Both the position numbers and the translations under genes were made by a program. The notes beneath the pieces are model-generated. The model was not told where the DNA came from. It worked only from the letters and a program-made list of their open reading frames with translations, and did no database searches. A stretch of DNA of 64,000 bases from Corynebacterium aurimucosum. Its GTDB lineage: Bacteria > Actinomycetota > Actinomycetes > Mycobacteriales > Mycobacteriaceae. Location of the stretch: NCBI RefSeq assembly GCF_030408555.1, contig NZ_CP047048.1:62001-126000 (forward strand), written 5' to 3'. Every line of letters starts with the position of its first letter. The stretch's first letter is position 1. This document shows, piece by piece, positions 25,820 to 34,178 of this stretch.

Positions 25820-25851
25820 TTTACCTGTTTCGCTGCAGGTGAGACGCCTCT

Positions 25852-25881
25852 TATAGTGGCATGCGTTAGTGAAAACGCATG
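25852..25881 (+). promoter_or_regulatory. Promoter with operator-like inverted repeat before lysE-type gene
   Basis: TATAGT (25852-25857) looks like a -10 box. CATGCGTT (25860-25867) and AACGCATG (25874-25881) form a perfect 8-bp inverted repeat around 6 nt, covering the expected transcription start. A repressor site or a leader hairpin are both possible. Confidence 0.5.
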
Positions 25882-25899
25882 TGAGTATGGGGGTGTTAG

Positions 25900-26547
25900 G
25901 TGGCTTTCAGCGCCATAGTGGCCTTGATGGGTGTGTGGTTCGCGGCGATGGCTTCGCCGGGGCCAGATGTGGTTCAGATTATTCGATTGGGTGCGCGTTC
26001 CACGCGAGCAGCGGTGTGGGCGGCAATCGGCAGCACGACTGGCTTAATGATCTGGACCGTTGCTTCGCTGGCGGGGCTTACCGCACTGATTTCGGCCCAT
26101 CCTGAAATCCTTGTGGCGCTGCAGGTTGCCGGCGGTAGCTATCTGCTGTGGATGGCATTTTCTGCAATAAGCAGCGGCATCAAAGAGCGTCGTGCTCCAG
26201 CAACCATCAATCCGCAACCGCGCGGGTTTACCCCGGACGGCATCATCAGACTCGGCACGGCGTACCGCATGGGCCTAGTCAGCGATCTTTCTAATCCCAA
26301 GGTGCTCATCTTCTTCGGCGCTATCTTCGCCAACTTCATCGATCCGGGCATGGGCTTGAGCGCGAATGCCACGGTTGGTTCTGTGCTGATTATTGAAAGC
26401 CTCATCATTTTCGTCGGCGTTGCGTTGTGCACCCGTGCGGTGGCGAAGTGGATGGCAAAGAATTCCGCCGGGGTAGATATCTTCAGCGGAGTCGTGTTTG
26501 CCCTGCTTGGCATCATCATTCTGGCAGAGGGAATTCTTGCGCTTTGA
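25900..26547 (+). CDS. LysE family amino-acid exporter
   Basis: The 215-residue protein has the RhtB/LysE start VWFAAMASPGPDVVQIIRLG, about six membrane helices and the loop GLVSDLSNPKVLIFFGAIFANF typical of the family. Such proteins export amino acids or related small molecules with proton exchange, and the substrate is not evident. GTG 25900 follows GGGGGTGTTAG. The S4 gene begins 20 bp after its stop. Confidence 0.82.
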   Translation: MAFSAIVALMGVWFAAMASPGPDVVQIIRLGARSTRAAVWAAIGSTTGLMIWTVASLAGLTALISAHPEILVALQVAGGSYLLWMAFSAISSGIKERRAPATINPQPRGFTPDGIIRLGTAYRMGLVSDLSNPKVLIFFGAIFANFIDPGMGLSANATVGSVLIIESLIIFVGVALCTRAVAKWMAKNSAGVDIFSGVVFALLGIIILAEGILAL

Positions 26548-26566
26548 GCTGGGTATGCTGGTCAAC

Positions 26567-26845
26567 ATGCTAGAAGTCTCAATTAAGGGAGAATCCATTA
26601 AGCTCGGCCAGTTCCTCAAACTGGCCTCCTTGGTCGCCACCGGGGGTGAGGCCAAAGAACTCATCGAGCAGGGGCAGGTCACCGTCAATGGGGAGGTGAC
26701 TAAGCAGCGCGGAGCAACGCTGGCGCTTGGCGACGTCATCTGCGTCTCCGACACCTGCGCCCGCGTCGTCGAAGACGACGACGATTATTTTGATGAAGCC
26801 ACCGCCGATGATGACTTCGACCCGGAGAAGTGGAGGAACCTTTAA
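26567..26845 (+). CDS. S4-domain RNA-binding protein
   Basis: The 92-residue protein is a single S4 domain: IKLGQFLKLASLVATGGEAKELIEQGQVTVNGEVTKQRG. A strongly acidic tail (EDDDDYFDEATADDDFDPEKW) follows. Similar YbcJ/YaaA-type proteins bind structured RNA, possibly rRNA. ATG 26555 four codons upstream is an alternative start. The stop overlaps the next gene as TAATG. Confidence 0.82.
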   Translation: MLEVSIKGESIKLGQFLKLASLVATGGEAKELIEQGQVTVNGEVTKQRGATLALGDVICVSDTCARVVEDDDDYFDEATADDDFDPEKWRNL

Positions 26846-27549
26846 TGCCTGCATTTGAAGCAGAAGTAGGAATGCCCTACTGGATTACCCTGGCCAGCTC
26901 TGATGTGAAAGCCTCCGAGAAGTTTTACTCGGCCGTGCTGGGCTGGGAATTCGAAGATGGCATTGCTCGGCTGCAGGGCCTTCCCATCGCAGAAATTGTT
27001 CCGGGTCAGGACACCTGGGCTACCTACTTCCTCTCCCGCGACTTGGAAGCCGACTGCGCCCGGGTTGAACAACTCGGCGGAAAAATCCTCGCTTTAGGTG
27101 CCCCGCTGGCGCTCGTACTCGATAAGTCCGGTGCCATGTTTGGTTTGATGCAGCCGGAGCTCGACCGCTTCGTCGCCGGTGGTGAGCCTGGCACACCGGT
27201 GTGGCACGAGCTGACGGTCTCGGATGATTTCCACTCCGCGCTGGACTTTTATGGCGAGCTCTTCGATTGGGAGATTCGCGGCGATGAGCATTACGCGGTT
27301 GCGGAGGAAGAAGGCGCTGCCTTCGCTGGATTCTGGCACGCGGAAGGTTTGCCGAGCTTTTGGCAAACCTACTTGGGTGTGCGGGATATTGACCAGGCAG
27401 CGAAGGCTGTTACGGACAATGGTGGGCAGGTTATCCGCGAGCCCCACGATTCGCCATTCGGCCGCCTGTGCTTGATTGAGGATTCCACGGGCGCGGCACT
27501 TACCTTGTGTGAGGTCGAGGATGCCCCCGAAGAACCCATCGAGCTCTAG
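26845..27549 (+). CDS. VOC (glyoxalase-fold) protein with two repeats
   Basis: The 234-residue protein contains two vicinal-oxygen-chelate domains: residues 5-110 (PYWITLASSDVKASEKFYSA) and 120-230 (VWHELTVSDDFHSALDFYGE). This two-domain form is common in actinobacteria as glyoxalase/bleomycin-resistance-like proteins. The ligand is unknown. GGAGG at about 26832 is a good RBS, and ATG overlaps the S4 stop. Its 3' end overlaps the alkyltransferase-like gene by 29 bp. Confidence 0.82.
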   Translation: MPAFEAEVGMPYWITLASSDVKASEKFYSAVLGWEFEDGIARLQGLPIAEIVPGQDTWATYFLSRDLEADCARVEQLGGKILALGAPLALVLDKSGAMFGLMQPELDRFVAGGEPGTPVWHELTVSDDFHSALDFYGELFDWEIRGDEHYAVAEEEGAAFAGFWHAEGLPSFWQTYLGVRDIDQAAKAVTDNGGQVIREPHDSPFGRLCLIEDSTGAALTLCEVEDAPEEPIEL

Positions 27550-27814
27550 AGTCACGGAGGTAGTTCTCCGCATACCTCTTGGCAATGTCTCCACCTACGG
27601 AGAGATTGCAAAAGTGGCAGGGGTCGGCCCGCGGTATGTGGGCTGGGTAATGTCGAAAAGCGTGGATCTGCCCTGGTGGCGGGTGGTCAACAGTACCGGC
27701 CGCGCCCACACCTCTGCCGCCCAGGCCCATTGGGATGAAGAAGGAATCCCGCACCGCGGTGACCGCGTGGTGCTCTCTGAGTGCGGGCTGGATGCGGCGG
27801 ATCTGGGAGGGTGA
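27521..27814 (+). CDS. Alkyltransferase-like (ATL) DNA repair protein
   Basis: The 97-residue protein matches the DNA-binding domain of O6-alkylguanine alkyltransferases (IPLGNVSTYGEIAKVAGV, RYVGWVMSKS). The reactive cysteine motif PCHRV is replaced by PWWRVV, so it cannot accept alkyl groups. Such ATL proteins bind alkylated guanine and hand it to nucleotide excision repair. The start lies inside the VOC gene (ATG 27521), and its stop overlaps the start of the first SMR gene. Confidence 0.85.
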   Translation: MPPKNPSSSRVTEVVLRIPLGNVSTYGEIAKVAGVGPRYVGWVMSKSVDLPWWRVVNSTGRAHTSAAQAHWDEEGIPHRGDRVVLSECGLDAADLGG

Positions 27815-28167
27815 AAGTGCGCGCTTGGCTCTTTTTGAGCATCGCCATCTTCAGTGAGGTGTTGGCGACACTAAGCCTCAAAGTGGCGCTGGAGTACCCC
27901 GCGGTCTATGTCGTGGTGGTGGCGGGTTACGTCGTCGCTTTTTCCGCCCTGCACCAAGTGTTGCGCTGCGGCATGCACGTGGGCGCGGCCTATGGCATCT
28001 GGGGCGCAACCGGAGTGGTGCTTACCGCGGGGCTCTCCGCATACCTCTTCGGCGAGCAGCTCACGCCGCTCATGCTGATGGGTATCGGCTGCATCATCGC
28101 CGGCGTAGTTTGCGTAGAAATGGGCGGCCGGGCGCCGAAGACAACGCTCGTGGAAGTGGAGACATGA
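27811..28167 (+). CDS. Small multidrug resistance (SMR) protein, first of a pair
   Basis: The 118-residue protein has four membrane helices and the SMR helix-1 glutamate (FSEVLATLSLKVALEY), followed by YGIWGATGVVLTAGLSAYLFGEQL. SMR proteins are dimeric proton-driven exporters of cationic or guanidinium compounds. GTG 27811 overlaps the ATL stop, with GTG 27817 as alternative. The next SMR gene overlaps its stop, so a heterodimer as in EbrAB is likely. Confidence 0.85.
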   Translation: MKVRAWLFLSIAIFSEVLATLSLKVALEYPAVYVVVVAGYVVAFSALHQVLRCGMHVGAAYGIWGATGVVLTAGLSAYLFGEQLTPLMLMGIGCIIAGVVCVEMGGRAPKTTLVEVET

Positions 28168-28472
28168 TCTGGCTATCCCTTGCCATCCTCATCGAAGTTG
28201 CCGGCACTTTGGGCCTGCGTATGCTGGCCGTACATGGTCAGAAGGCTTGGGTGGCGTGGGTCGTCGTGGCCTATGTGGCCTCCTATATTTTCTTGTCGTT
28301 GGCACTCCGGCAGGGAATGCCGCTGGGCGTGGCCTATGGAATGTGGACCGCTTGCGGCGTGGCGCTTACTGCCCTGTTCTCCTTCCTGCTTTTCCGCGAG
28401 CCATTTACCTGGCTTAAGGGCTTAGGGGTTGCACTGATCATCGGTGGAGTTCTCCTGGTCGATATGGGGTAG
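28164..28472 (+). CDS. Small multidrug resistance (SMR) protein, second of a pair
   Basis: The 102-residue partner has helix 1 with LAILIEVAGTLGLRML, containing the essential glutamate, and YGMWTACGVALTALFSFLLF. Four membrane helices fill nearly the whole length. ATG 28164 overlaps the first SMR stop. The paired arrangement and different lengths suggest dual-topology subunits of a heterodimer. A terminator follows directly. Confidence 0.85.
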   Translation: MIWLSLAILIEVAGTLGLRMLAVHGQKAWVAWVVVAYVASYIFLSLALRQGMPLGVAYGMWTACGVALTALFSFLLFREPFTWLKGLGVALIIGGVLLVDMG

Positions 28473-28496
28473 ACGACGATCCCCTTCGTCGTTTTA
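28473..28496 (+). terminator. Terminator after the SMR pair
   Basis: ACGACGA (28473-28479) pairs with TCGTCGT (28486-28492), followed by TTTT and only 3 bp after the SMR stop. It ends the S4-VOC-ATL-SMR-SMR unit and faces the convergent HNH gene. Confidence 0.75.
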
Positions 28497-28511
28497 GACG
28501 ACGGACCTTTC

Positions 28512-29789
28512 TTAGAAGGGGATCTCCTCTCCGCCTTCAGATTCCTTGTTCTCTGCCTTTTCTGTATGTGCGTGGTGTGCGGCTTCTTGTTGTTCTTTGT
28601 CTAGCTCAGTTTTAAGCTCTTGGGCCTCACGGTGTTTCCGGGCGCGGAAGCCCTCAATATCTTGTGCCACACTTCGCGCCCAGCGCTTGTTCTTAGGGGC
28701 TAGTGGTCCGGAAGGTTCGGTGATTGCCCACGTCCCATCCTCAAAAAGCCAGACCACATCCCCGGTATCCGGGTCCAAAATATAAAAGGCCCGTCCGTCG
28801 GTCTTCATGTTGTGGTGATGCTGGCATAACGCGATCATGTTGTCCGGGTGCGTTGGCCCGCCATCGGCGTAGTTAATACGGTGATCCAACTGGCATAGCC
28901 ACGCAGGCATTCCGCAGCCAGCTGCACGACAGGTGCCATCGCGGCCCTCAACATACTTGCGCACCATCGTGTTTGGTCCGTAGCTATTGGAGGCCTCCGG
29001 CTTGGTGCTCAAATCCCTTTTCGTTACGGCTTGTGCGGGGATGTTGCCTACCTGCCAGCCATGACCTTCTACATATACAGGTGCATCCTCGACATCACTG
29101 GCTTGATAAGTGTGGAGCACTACCCGGGCAGCTTCTGGCTCCACCTTTCCGGTGACAAGAAGGATGAGGGCATCGGCCATAGACACCTCATGCTTTTCAG
29201 CTGCTGCCTTAATGGCCTCATGAATGATGACCCCGACACTGCTATCGACCTCTAGTTCTATGGTGGCGCGCTGGGCGCGGGTGAGTATGGAATATCGATT
29301 CTTTGGGCGTGTATCTTCCACCGCGATTGAGTCATCATGAACCTTGACAAGGTCTCGCATGCGGCGGCGAATCTGCGATGTGGTGGGAAACGCCTGATTG
29401 GGCTTTGTGGGAGTAAACCAACGGGCCAACGAAGTATCAATGGCAGCCACTACCTCTGGGGAAGGCTGGCCCAGCTTAGCCATGACCTGGTCAATGGCAA
29501 TCAAGGCAGGTAGGTCCAGCAAATAATAAGCATCTTGTAGTGCTTTGAGCTGGGGAAGTTCTCTAAGGCGGTAAATCCCCATGACTATGCGAGCAACCGC
29601 TCCGGCCGTTTTGCCGGTCTTTAACCCTAGGCGCATACACGCTGTGTCTGAGTCTTCGTCCAGGGCGGGAAGGACGTTAGACCAGAACTCGTAGTCTGCT
29701 TGGCGTATGTCTTTACCTTTCATACATACTGGGTCGTTCGGATTGGAATGAGAAAAATAGGAAACAACAACGTCTGAAGTGGAAGCCAC
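28512..29789 (-). CDS. DUF222/HNH endonuclease-like protein (13E12-type)
   Basis: The 425-residue protein has an N-terminal helical DUF222 region and a C-terminal HNH nuclease motif: GTCRAAGCGMPAWLCQLDH, then PDNMIALCQHHHNMK. The two CxxC-like sites may bind zinc. Such genes are numerous in actinobacteria and in mycobacterial 13E12 repeats, where they behave as mobile or selfish sequences. The tail is rich in Glu, Lys and Ala. ATG 29789 gives MASTSDVVVSYF, with several in-frame ATGs further in. Confidence 0.8.
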   Translation of the reverse strand: MASTSDVVVSYFSHSNPNDPVCMKGKDIRQADYEFWSNVLPALDEDSDTACMRLGLKTGKTAGAVARIVMGIYRLRELPQLKALQDAYYLLDLPALIAIDQVMAKLGQPSPEVVAAIDTSLARWFTPTKPNQAFPTTSQIRRRMRDLVKVHDDSIAVEDTRPKNRYSILTRAQRATIELEVDSSVGVIIHEAIKAAAEKHEVSMADALILLVTGKVEPEAARVVLHTYQASDVEDAPVYVEGHGWQVGNIPAQAVTKRDLSTKPEASNSYGPNTMVRKYVEGRDGTCRAAGCGMPAWLCQLDHRINYADGGPTHPDNMIALCQHHHNMKTDGRAFYILDPDTGDVVWLFEDGTWAITEPSGPLAPKNKRWARSVAQDIEGFRARKHREAQELKTELDKEQQEAAHHAHTEKAENKESEGGEEIPF

Positions 29790-30062
29790 TTCAACCCCCT
29801 ACTGTTGGTCGAGTTACTGCGAAGGGATGACCCCCCCACCGTTCGAAACCCCTTTCGATATAGAGCTTATTCGATACCTCGGGGGAAGTCCATGCCGGGG
29901 AAAGAAGTTGTGATTAAAGGGTCAAATGGGAAAACTGATGCTCCACACTCTCCGTGGTATGAGCGCCGGATAAAACGAACATTCGATCCCTCCAGTGGGA
30001 ACTTAAAGCGCCGAACCTCCAATCAGAGCTGTTAAAGCTGTGACTTGAGTTAATCTATACAA
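29790..30062. other. Non-coding stretch before the serine-hydrolase pseudogene
   Basis: I see no gene here. TATACA at about 30056-30061 could be the -10 box of the following pseudogene or of its ancestor. Confidence 0.5.
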
Positions 30063-30768
30063 GTGTTTAGGTCTCGTTCCATTATTGTCGGCCTTGCACT
30101 GGCGGCCGTCACTGCGCCTTCTGCCCAGGCGCTGACTTTCGATCCTGGAAAAGGTTCCACCGCGCACCCAGATGACCTTGCGCTATGCCGATGGAAACTC
30201 AGTTTCCACTGGGAATAGCCATGAGTCTCGCCCCGCGCTTTCCCTGGTGAAGCTGTACCTCGGTATGTGGGTGCTGAAATATGGCGCACCCGAGGATAAG
30301 GCTCGGGTGGAGAACATGATTCGTTTTTCTGAGGACGGCACCGCCAGCGACTTGGAGCGGAAGTACCCACAGGCCATTCCCTCCATCATCGGGGAGTATC
30401 GACTAGGGGAGACTCACCACAATGGCTACGGGGGAAATACCACGACGTCGACGGAGGATCTCACGCGCTTCATCGGGGTGATTTCTGGGGATCCGGTCGC
30501 TGTGCCGATCATGAAAGGAATGGCGACGGCTGCGTCTGTGGCATCCGACGGCTACCGCCAGGACTTTGGCACCGCACGCCTCCCGGGGATCCTAGGGAGC
30601 AAATCCGGCTAGTCGGATGACCACCAAGTTCACGCTAGTGCCTCTTTCGGCCCTGGGTATAGCGTGGCGGCTAATACCTATGGATCCCCTGCGGATCTCA
30701 CGGGGGATGTGTTGGGAGCGGTGGAGGTTGCCAAGCTTGCCGACACCTCTACAGGACGCGCGCGATAG
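30063..30768 (+). pseudogene. Secreted serine-hydrolase-like protein, broken
   Basis: GTG 30063 starts a signal peptide (RSRSIIVGLALAAVTAPSAQA). The frame then ends at an early stop. The rest of the protein continues in another frame from about 30160 (MTLRYADGNSVSTGNSHESRP, SLVKLYLGMWVL, then ASDLERKYPQAIPSIIGEY). That frame hits TAG at 30610-30612 but stays coherent afterwards (SDDHQVHASASFGPGYSVAANTYG) until 30768. So there is at least one frameshift near 30140-30170 and one nonsense codon. It resembles secreted beta-lactamase-like hydrolases of corynebacteria. Confidence 0.75.
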
Positions 30769-30874
30769 AGCGTGTGCGGAACTAAAGCGGGCGGTGCCGA
30801 GCTCTTCGCAGGCGTGCTAAGCGTAGCCATTGTGTAAATACCCTTGGGTGCGTGCAGGGGGCACCTCGACTAAA

Positions 30875-31717
30875 TCACTGCAGGCTAGCAGCGCCGGGTG
30901 AGTGTGAGTAGGTATCATCCGTCTTAGCCAGACGATGGGCCCGAATCCCTAGAGTGATGACGGTGGGGTAGAGGATGAGTGCGACGACAATATACTGCGT
31001 GACCAACTGCCACGTCTCATCCCACATGTAGTTCCATGCAAAGTGGAGACAGAAGGAAGCAAAGAGCGCTCCTACGCCTACGCCGAGACGCCACCACCAG
31101 GTTTTATGGGCAGCGTAAATGGCCCAGCCGATGCCGAAACCCGCGATGGCCGTCAGTGACATGTGCAGGCCTGGGCCTGCCACAAGGCGGAGTCCCCACA
31201 TCTGCAGCATGCCAATCCAATCAGAGGTCGGGTGCATCACAGCACCGAGGGAGGCGTAGAGGACGTTCTCAAAAACATCGAAAGCCCAGCCCACAAGCGC
31301 ACCGACGATAAACCCATGCCAAGGTCGGTTGAGCTGGCGGAAGCTGAGCAACACAAAGACCACGCCCAGCGCCTTGGCGAACTCCTCCGGATAAGCGCCG
31401 GACCAGGACATCATGGATTCCTCCCAGCCCACTCCTTTGGTGAGGGAGGTGAACGGAAGCGCGGAGAGGAGAGCCAAAGACACCGCGGTGCCGGCTCCCC
31501 ACAACACGCTGGCTGTGACCCAGCCCTTGGCCGGTGCTGCCCACATCGGACTGAGGTGCCACAGGTATAGGCCTAGTGCTAGGAAGGCTAGTCCGATGAG
31601 CAGGTTTATCAGGCTCGGGAGCGGGGCAACGAGAAAAGAGCCCAACAGATTGATAAGAGCTGCGGGTAGACAGACACCAATGAAGACCCACAGTGCTACG
31701 CGGAAGATCTTGCTCAC
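30875..31717 (-). CDS. PrsW family intramembrane metalloprotease
   Basis: The 280-residue protein has about eight membrane helices and the three PrsW motifs: YPEEFAKALG (EExxK-like), GWAFDVFENVLYA and LHFAWNYMWD. PrsW cleaves membrane-bound anti-sigma factors in Bacillus. The target here is unknown, and the neighbouring gene product is a one-pass membrane protein that could be a partner. ATG 31717 overlaps the upstream gene as ATGA. Confidence 0.85.
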   Translation of the reverse strand: MSKIFRVALWVFIGVCLPAALINLLGSFLVAPLPSLINLLIGLAFLALGLYLWHLSPMWAAPAKGWVTASVLWGAGTAVSLALLSALPFTSLTKGVGWEESMMSWSGAYPEEFAKALGVVFVLLSFRQLNRPWHGFIVGALVGWAFDVFENVLYASLGAVMHPTSDWIGMLQMWGLRLVAGPGLHMSLTAIAGFGIGWAIYAAHKTWWWRLGVGVGALFASFCLHFAWNYMWDETWQLVTQYIVVALILYPTVITLGIRAHRLAKTDDTYSHSPGAASLQ

Positions 31718-32205
31718 TTGAAGGCCTCCATAAACTGGTCGGCGAGTTCCTCTGGGTTTCCGTCCGAGAAGACGAGCTCGTAGTTGAGATCGTCCTTGGC
31801 CACGCTGAAGGCAACGACGGGGATGTACGTAGACGTTCGAAGTACGAGGATGCCGTTTTGGTTTTCTACTTCTTCCTTCGGCATCGACCCGAAGGTTGTG
31901 GCTCGCACAGCGCGGCGCAGAGCTAGCTCATCATCGTCGACATCAGCGTTGAGATAGGCCTCGACCAAGGTGTCGCCGCAGTACCACGCCTGGTTGGCCA
32001 TGGATTCATAACTCACGCTGCACTCGACGCCGTCGATGGGCTGATGCCATTCCGGATCATCGAGGACGACCGGCTCTGTTTCCGGCTCGTGTTCCGGCAA
32101 CGCCAAGCTGAGGACGGCGGGCGTGCCTAGCACGAGGAGGGTCACTCCCAGCACAGCGAAAAACGGTCCCGTCATCTTCGCTGGCGGGAAACGATAAGAA
32201 GTCAT
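31714..32205 (-). CDS. Membrane-anchored protein, unknown
   Basis: The 163-residue product has a short cytoplasmic start, one membrane helix (TGPFFAVLGVTLLVLGTPAVLSLAL) and an exported domain with two cysteines (VECSVSYES and WYCGDTL). I recognise no family. The start at 32205 is chosen since upstream sequence in the same frame looks non-coding. It is co-transcribed with the PrsW-type protease gene, which begins in its last 4 bp. A regulatory link between the two is conjecture. Confidence 0.65.
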   Translation of the reverse strand: MTSYRFPPAKMTGPFFAVLGVTLLVLGTPAVLSLALPEHEPETEPVVLDDPEWHQPIDGVECSVSYESMANQAWYCGDTLVEAYLNADVDDDELALRRAVRATTFGSMPKEEVENQNGILVLRTSTYIPVVAFSVAKDDLNYELVFSDGNPEELADQFMEAFK

Positions 32206-32247
32206 GCACACCACACTAACGCGTGCTTCTGACATAGAGTGAAGTGC

Positions 32248-34164
32248 ATGAAGGATCTGTATCAGTTTGTTAATGGCCCGTGGATTGAGTCCCACGTTAT
32301 CCCCGATGATCGCGGTGTCGACGGCACTTTTCACGCGCTTCGCGACGAAGCCGAGGAACTCGTTCATGACATCGTTAAGGAAGACGCAGGCCGTCCGGGG
32401 ACTTTGTATTCCTCCCACATGGACGTTGCTGGGGTTAACGCCGCAGGTACCACGCCTTTAGCAGAAGACTTGGACAAGCTGGTGGCAGCAGACCCGGAGG
32501 AGCTGGCTCATAACTTGGGTGTGCTGGAGCGCGAGGGCGTCGGTGCCCCGGTTACCTTCTGGGTAGAAAAGGACTCCGGCGCCGAGGAGGCGGTGGCCTA
32601 CATTATTCAGTCTGGTTTAGGTCTGCCGGATGAGGCTTATTACCGCGAGGAAGCTCATGCGCAGACGCTCGCTGACTATGAGAAGCACGTTGCGGCGATG
32701 CTGAGCTTTTTGGATCCCGCCCGCCTCTTCGGACTGGGCGCGGAGGCGGCCGCTACGCGCATCGTAAACTTGGAGAAGGAAATCGCGGCCGGCCACTGGG
32801 ATGTGGTGGCCTCCCGTGATGCGGTGAAGACGTATAACCCGGGGGACGTCGCCAAGCTGCCCAGCATCACCCGCGCCATCCTGAACGGTGGGGGACTGCC
32901 GGAGCACCGCGCGGTGGCTATGATGCCGTCCTATTTTGAGCACCTGGAGGGCCTGTTTACCGCCGGCCGCATGGCGGATTGGCAGCTGTGGGCCACGTGG
33001 CACATTCTGCTGTCGCGCGCGCCGTATCTCACTGAGGAGATCGGTAAGAAGAATTTCGAATTCTACGGAACCAAGCTCTCTGGCGCTACTGAGCAGCGTG
33101 ACCGCTGGAAGCGCGCCGTGGGCCTGGCGGAGAATATGGTGGGCCAGGAGATTGGCAAGGTCTTCGTGGACAAGCACTTCCCGCCGTCTTCGAAGTCCGA
33201 GATGGATGAGCTGGTGGAGTACCTTACCGCCGCATACCGCGAGAGGATTTCGCAGCTGGAGTGGATGACCCCGGCTACTCGTGAGCGTGCGCTGGAGAAG
33301 CTCTCGCAGTTCAAGGCCAAGATTGGCTATCCAGATACCTGGCGTGACTATTCTGAACTGGAGTTTTCTCCGAAGGGTGCGGACTTGGTGGCCAATGTGC
33401 GCGCGGGTAACGCGTGGAATCACGATTATGAATTGGCCAAGATTGGCAAGCCGGCGGACCGCGATGAATGGTTCGCAACCCCGCAGACGGTCAATGCTTT
33501 TTATAATCCAGTGGTCAATGACATCACCTTCCCGGCAGCGATTCTGCGCCCGCCCTTCTACAACCCTGAGGCGGACGCGGCGGAGAACTTCGGCGCTATC
33601 GGTGCGGTGATTGGTCACGAGATCGGCCACGGATTTGATGACCAGGGCTCGCAGTATGACGGCCAGGGCAACCTCAACTCCTGGTGGACGGAGGAGGACC
33701 GTGCGGCCTTCGAGAAGCTGACCGCGAAACTGGTGGACCAGTTCCAGGGCCAGGTGCCGAAGGTGTTGGAGGGCACCGATTCCGCGGGTGTCAACGGTAG
33801 CTTCACCCTGGGTGAGAACATCGGTGACCTGGGTGGACTGGGTATTGCCGTGGTGGCCTACAAGAACTACTGCGCAGACAAGGACCTGGATATCAACGGC
33901 CAGGTAGCGCCGTTCGAGGCCGCGGGCGCTGAGCCGGAATTGGCAAAGCACGAGTACACCGGTCTGCAGCGCTTCTTCCTGGCGTGGGCGCGCGTGTGGC
34001 GTACTGCTATTCGTCCGGAGATGGCCACGCAGTACTTGGCCATTGATCCGCACTCGCCGGCGGAGTTCCGTTGCAACATCATCGCGGAGAACATCGACGA
34101 ATTCTACGAGGCCTTTGATGTCGAGGGTGGTCTTGTCCCAGAGGAGCGCGTCACCATCTGGTAG
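32248..34164 (+). CDS. M13 family metallopeptidase (neprilysin type)
   Basis: The 638-residue zinc peptidase has IGHEIGHGFDDQGSQYDG (HExxH) and the downstream ENIGDLGGLGIAV (ExxxD) motif. The N-terminal M13 domain begins DLYQFVNGPWI, and the typical NAFYNP and PAAILRPPFYNPEA segments are present. The end FRCNIIAENIDEFYEAFDV matches family ends. There is no signal peptide, so it likely degrades peptides in the cytoplasm. ATG 32248 is preferred over GTG 32239. Confidence 0.9.
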   Translation: MKDLYQFVNGPWIESHVIPDDRGVDGTFHALRDEAEELVHDIVKEDAGRPGTLYSSHMDVAGVNAAGTTPLAEDLDKLVAADPEELAHNLGVLEREGVGAPVTFWVEKDSGAEEAVAYIIQSGLGLPDEAYYREEAHAQTLADYEKHVAAMLSFLDPARLFGLGAEAAATRIVNLEKEIAAGHWDVVASRDAVKTYNPGDVAKLPSITRAILNGGGLPEHRAVAMMPSYFEHLEGLFTAGRMADWQLWATWHILLSRAPYLTEEIGKKNFEFYGTKLSGATEQRDRWKRAVGLAENMVGQEIGKVFVDKHFPPSSKSEMDELVEYLTAAYRERISQLEWMTPATRERALEKLSQFKAKIGYPDTWRDYSELEFSPKGADLVANVRAGNAWNHDYELAKIGKPADRDEWFATPQTVNAFYNPVVNDITFPAAILRPPFYNPEADAAENFGAIGAVIGHEIGHGFDDQGSQYDGQGNLNSWWTEEDRAAFEKLTAKLVDQFQGQVPKVLEGTDSAGVNGSFTLGENIGDLGGLGIAVVAYKNYCADKDLDINGQVAPFEAAGAEPELAKHEYTGLQRFFLAWARVWRTAIRPEMATQYLAIDPHSPAEFRCNIIAENIDEFYEAFDVEGGLVPEERVTIW

Positions 34165-34178
34165 TACCCTTGGGGGCC

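Noticed and set aside
25820..25850. Hairpin ACCTG/CAGGT after the SDR gene as terminator
   Set aside because: The stem is only about 5 bp and no T-run follows.
32617..34053. 478-codon minus-strand frame opposite the M13 peptidase
   Set aside because: No motif and high Arg/Leu content. The M13 gene has HExxH and full family length.
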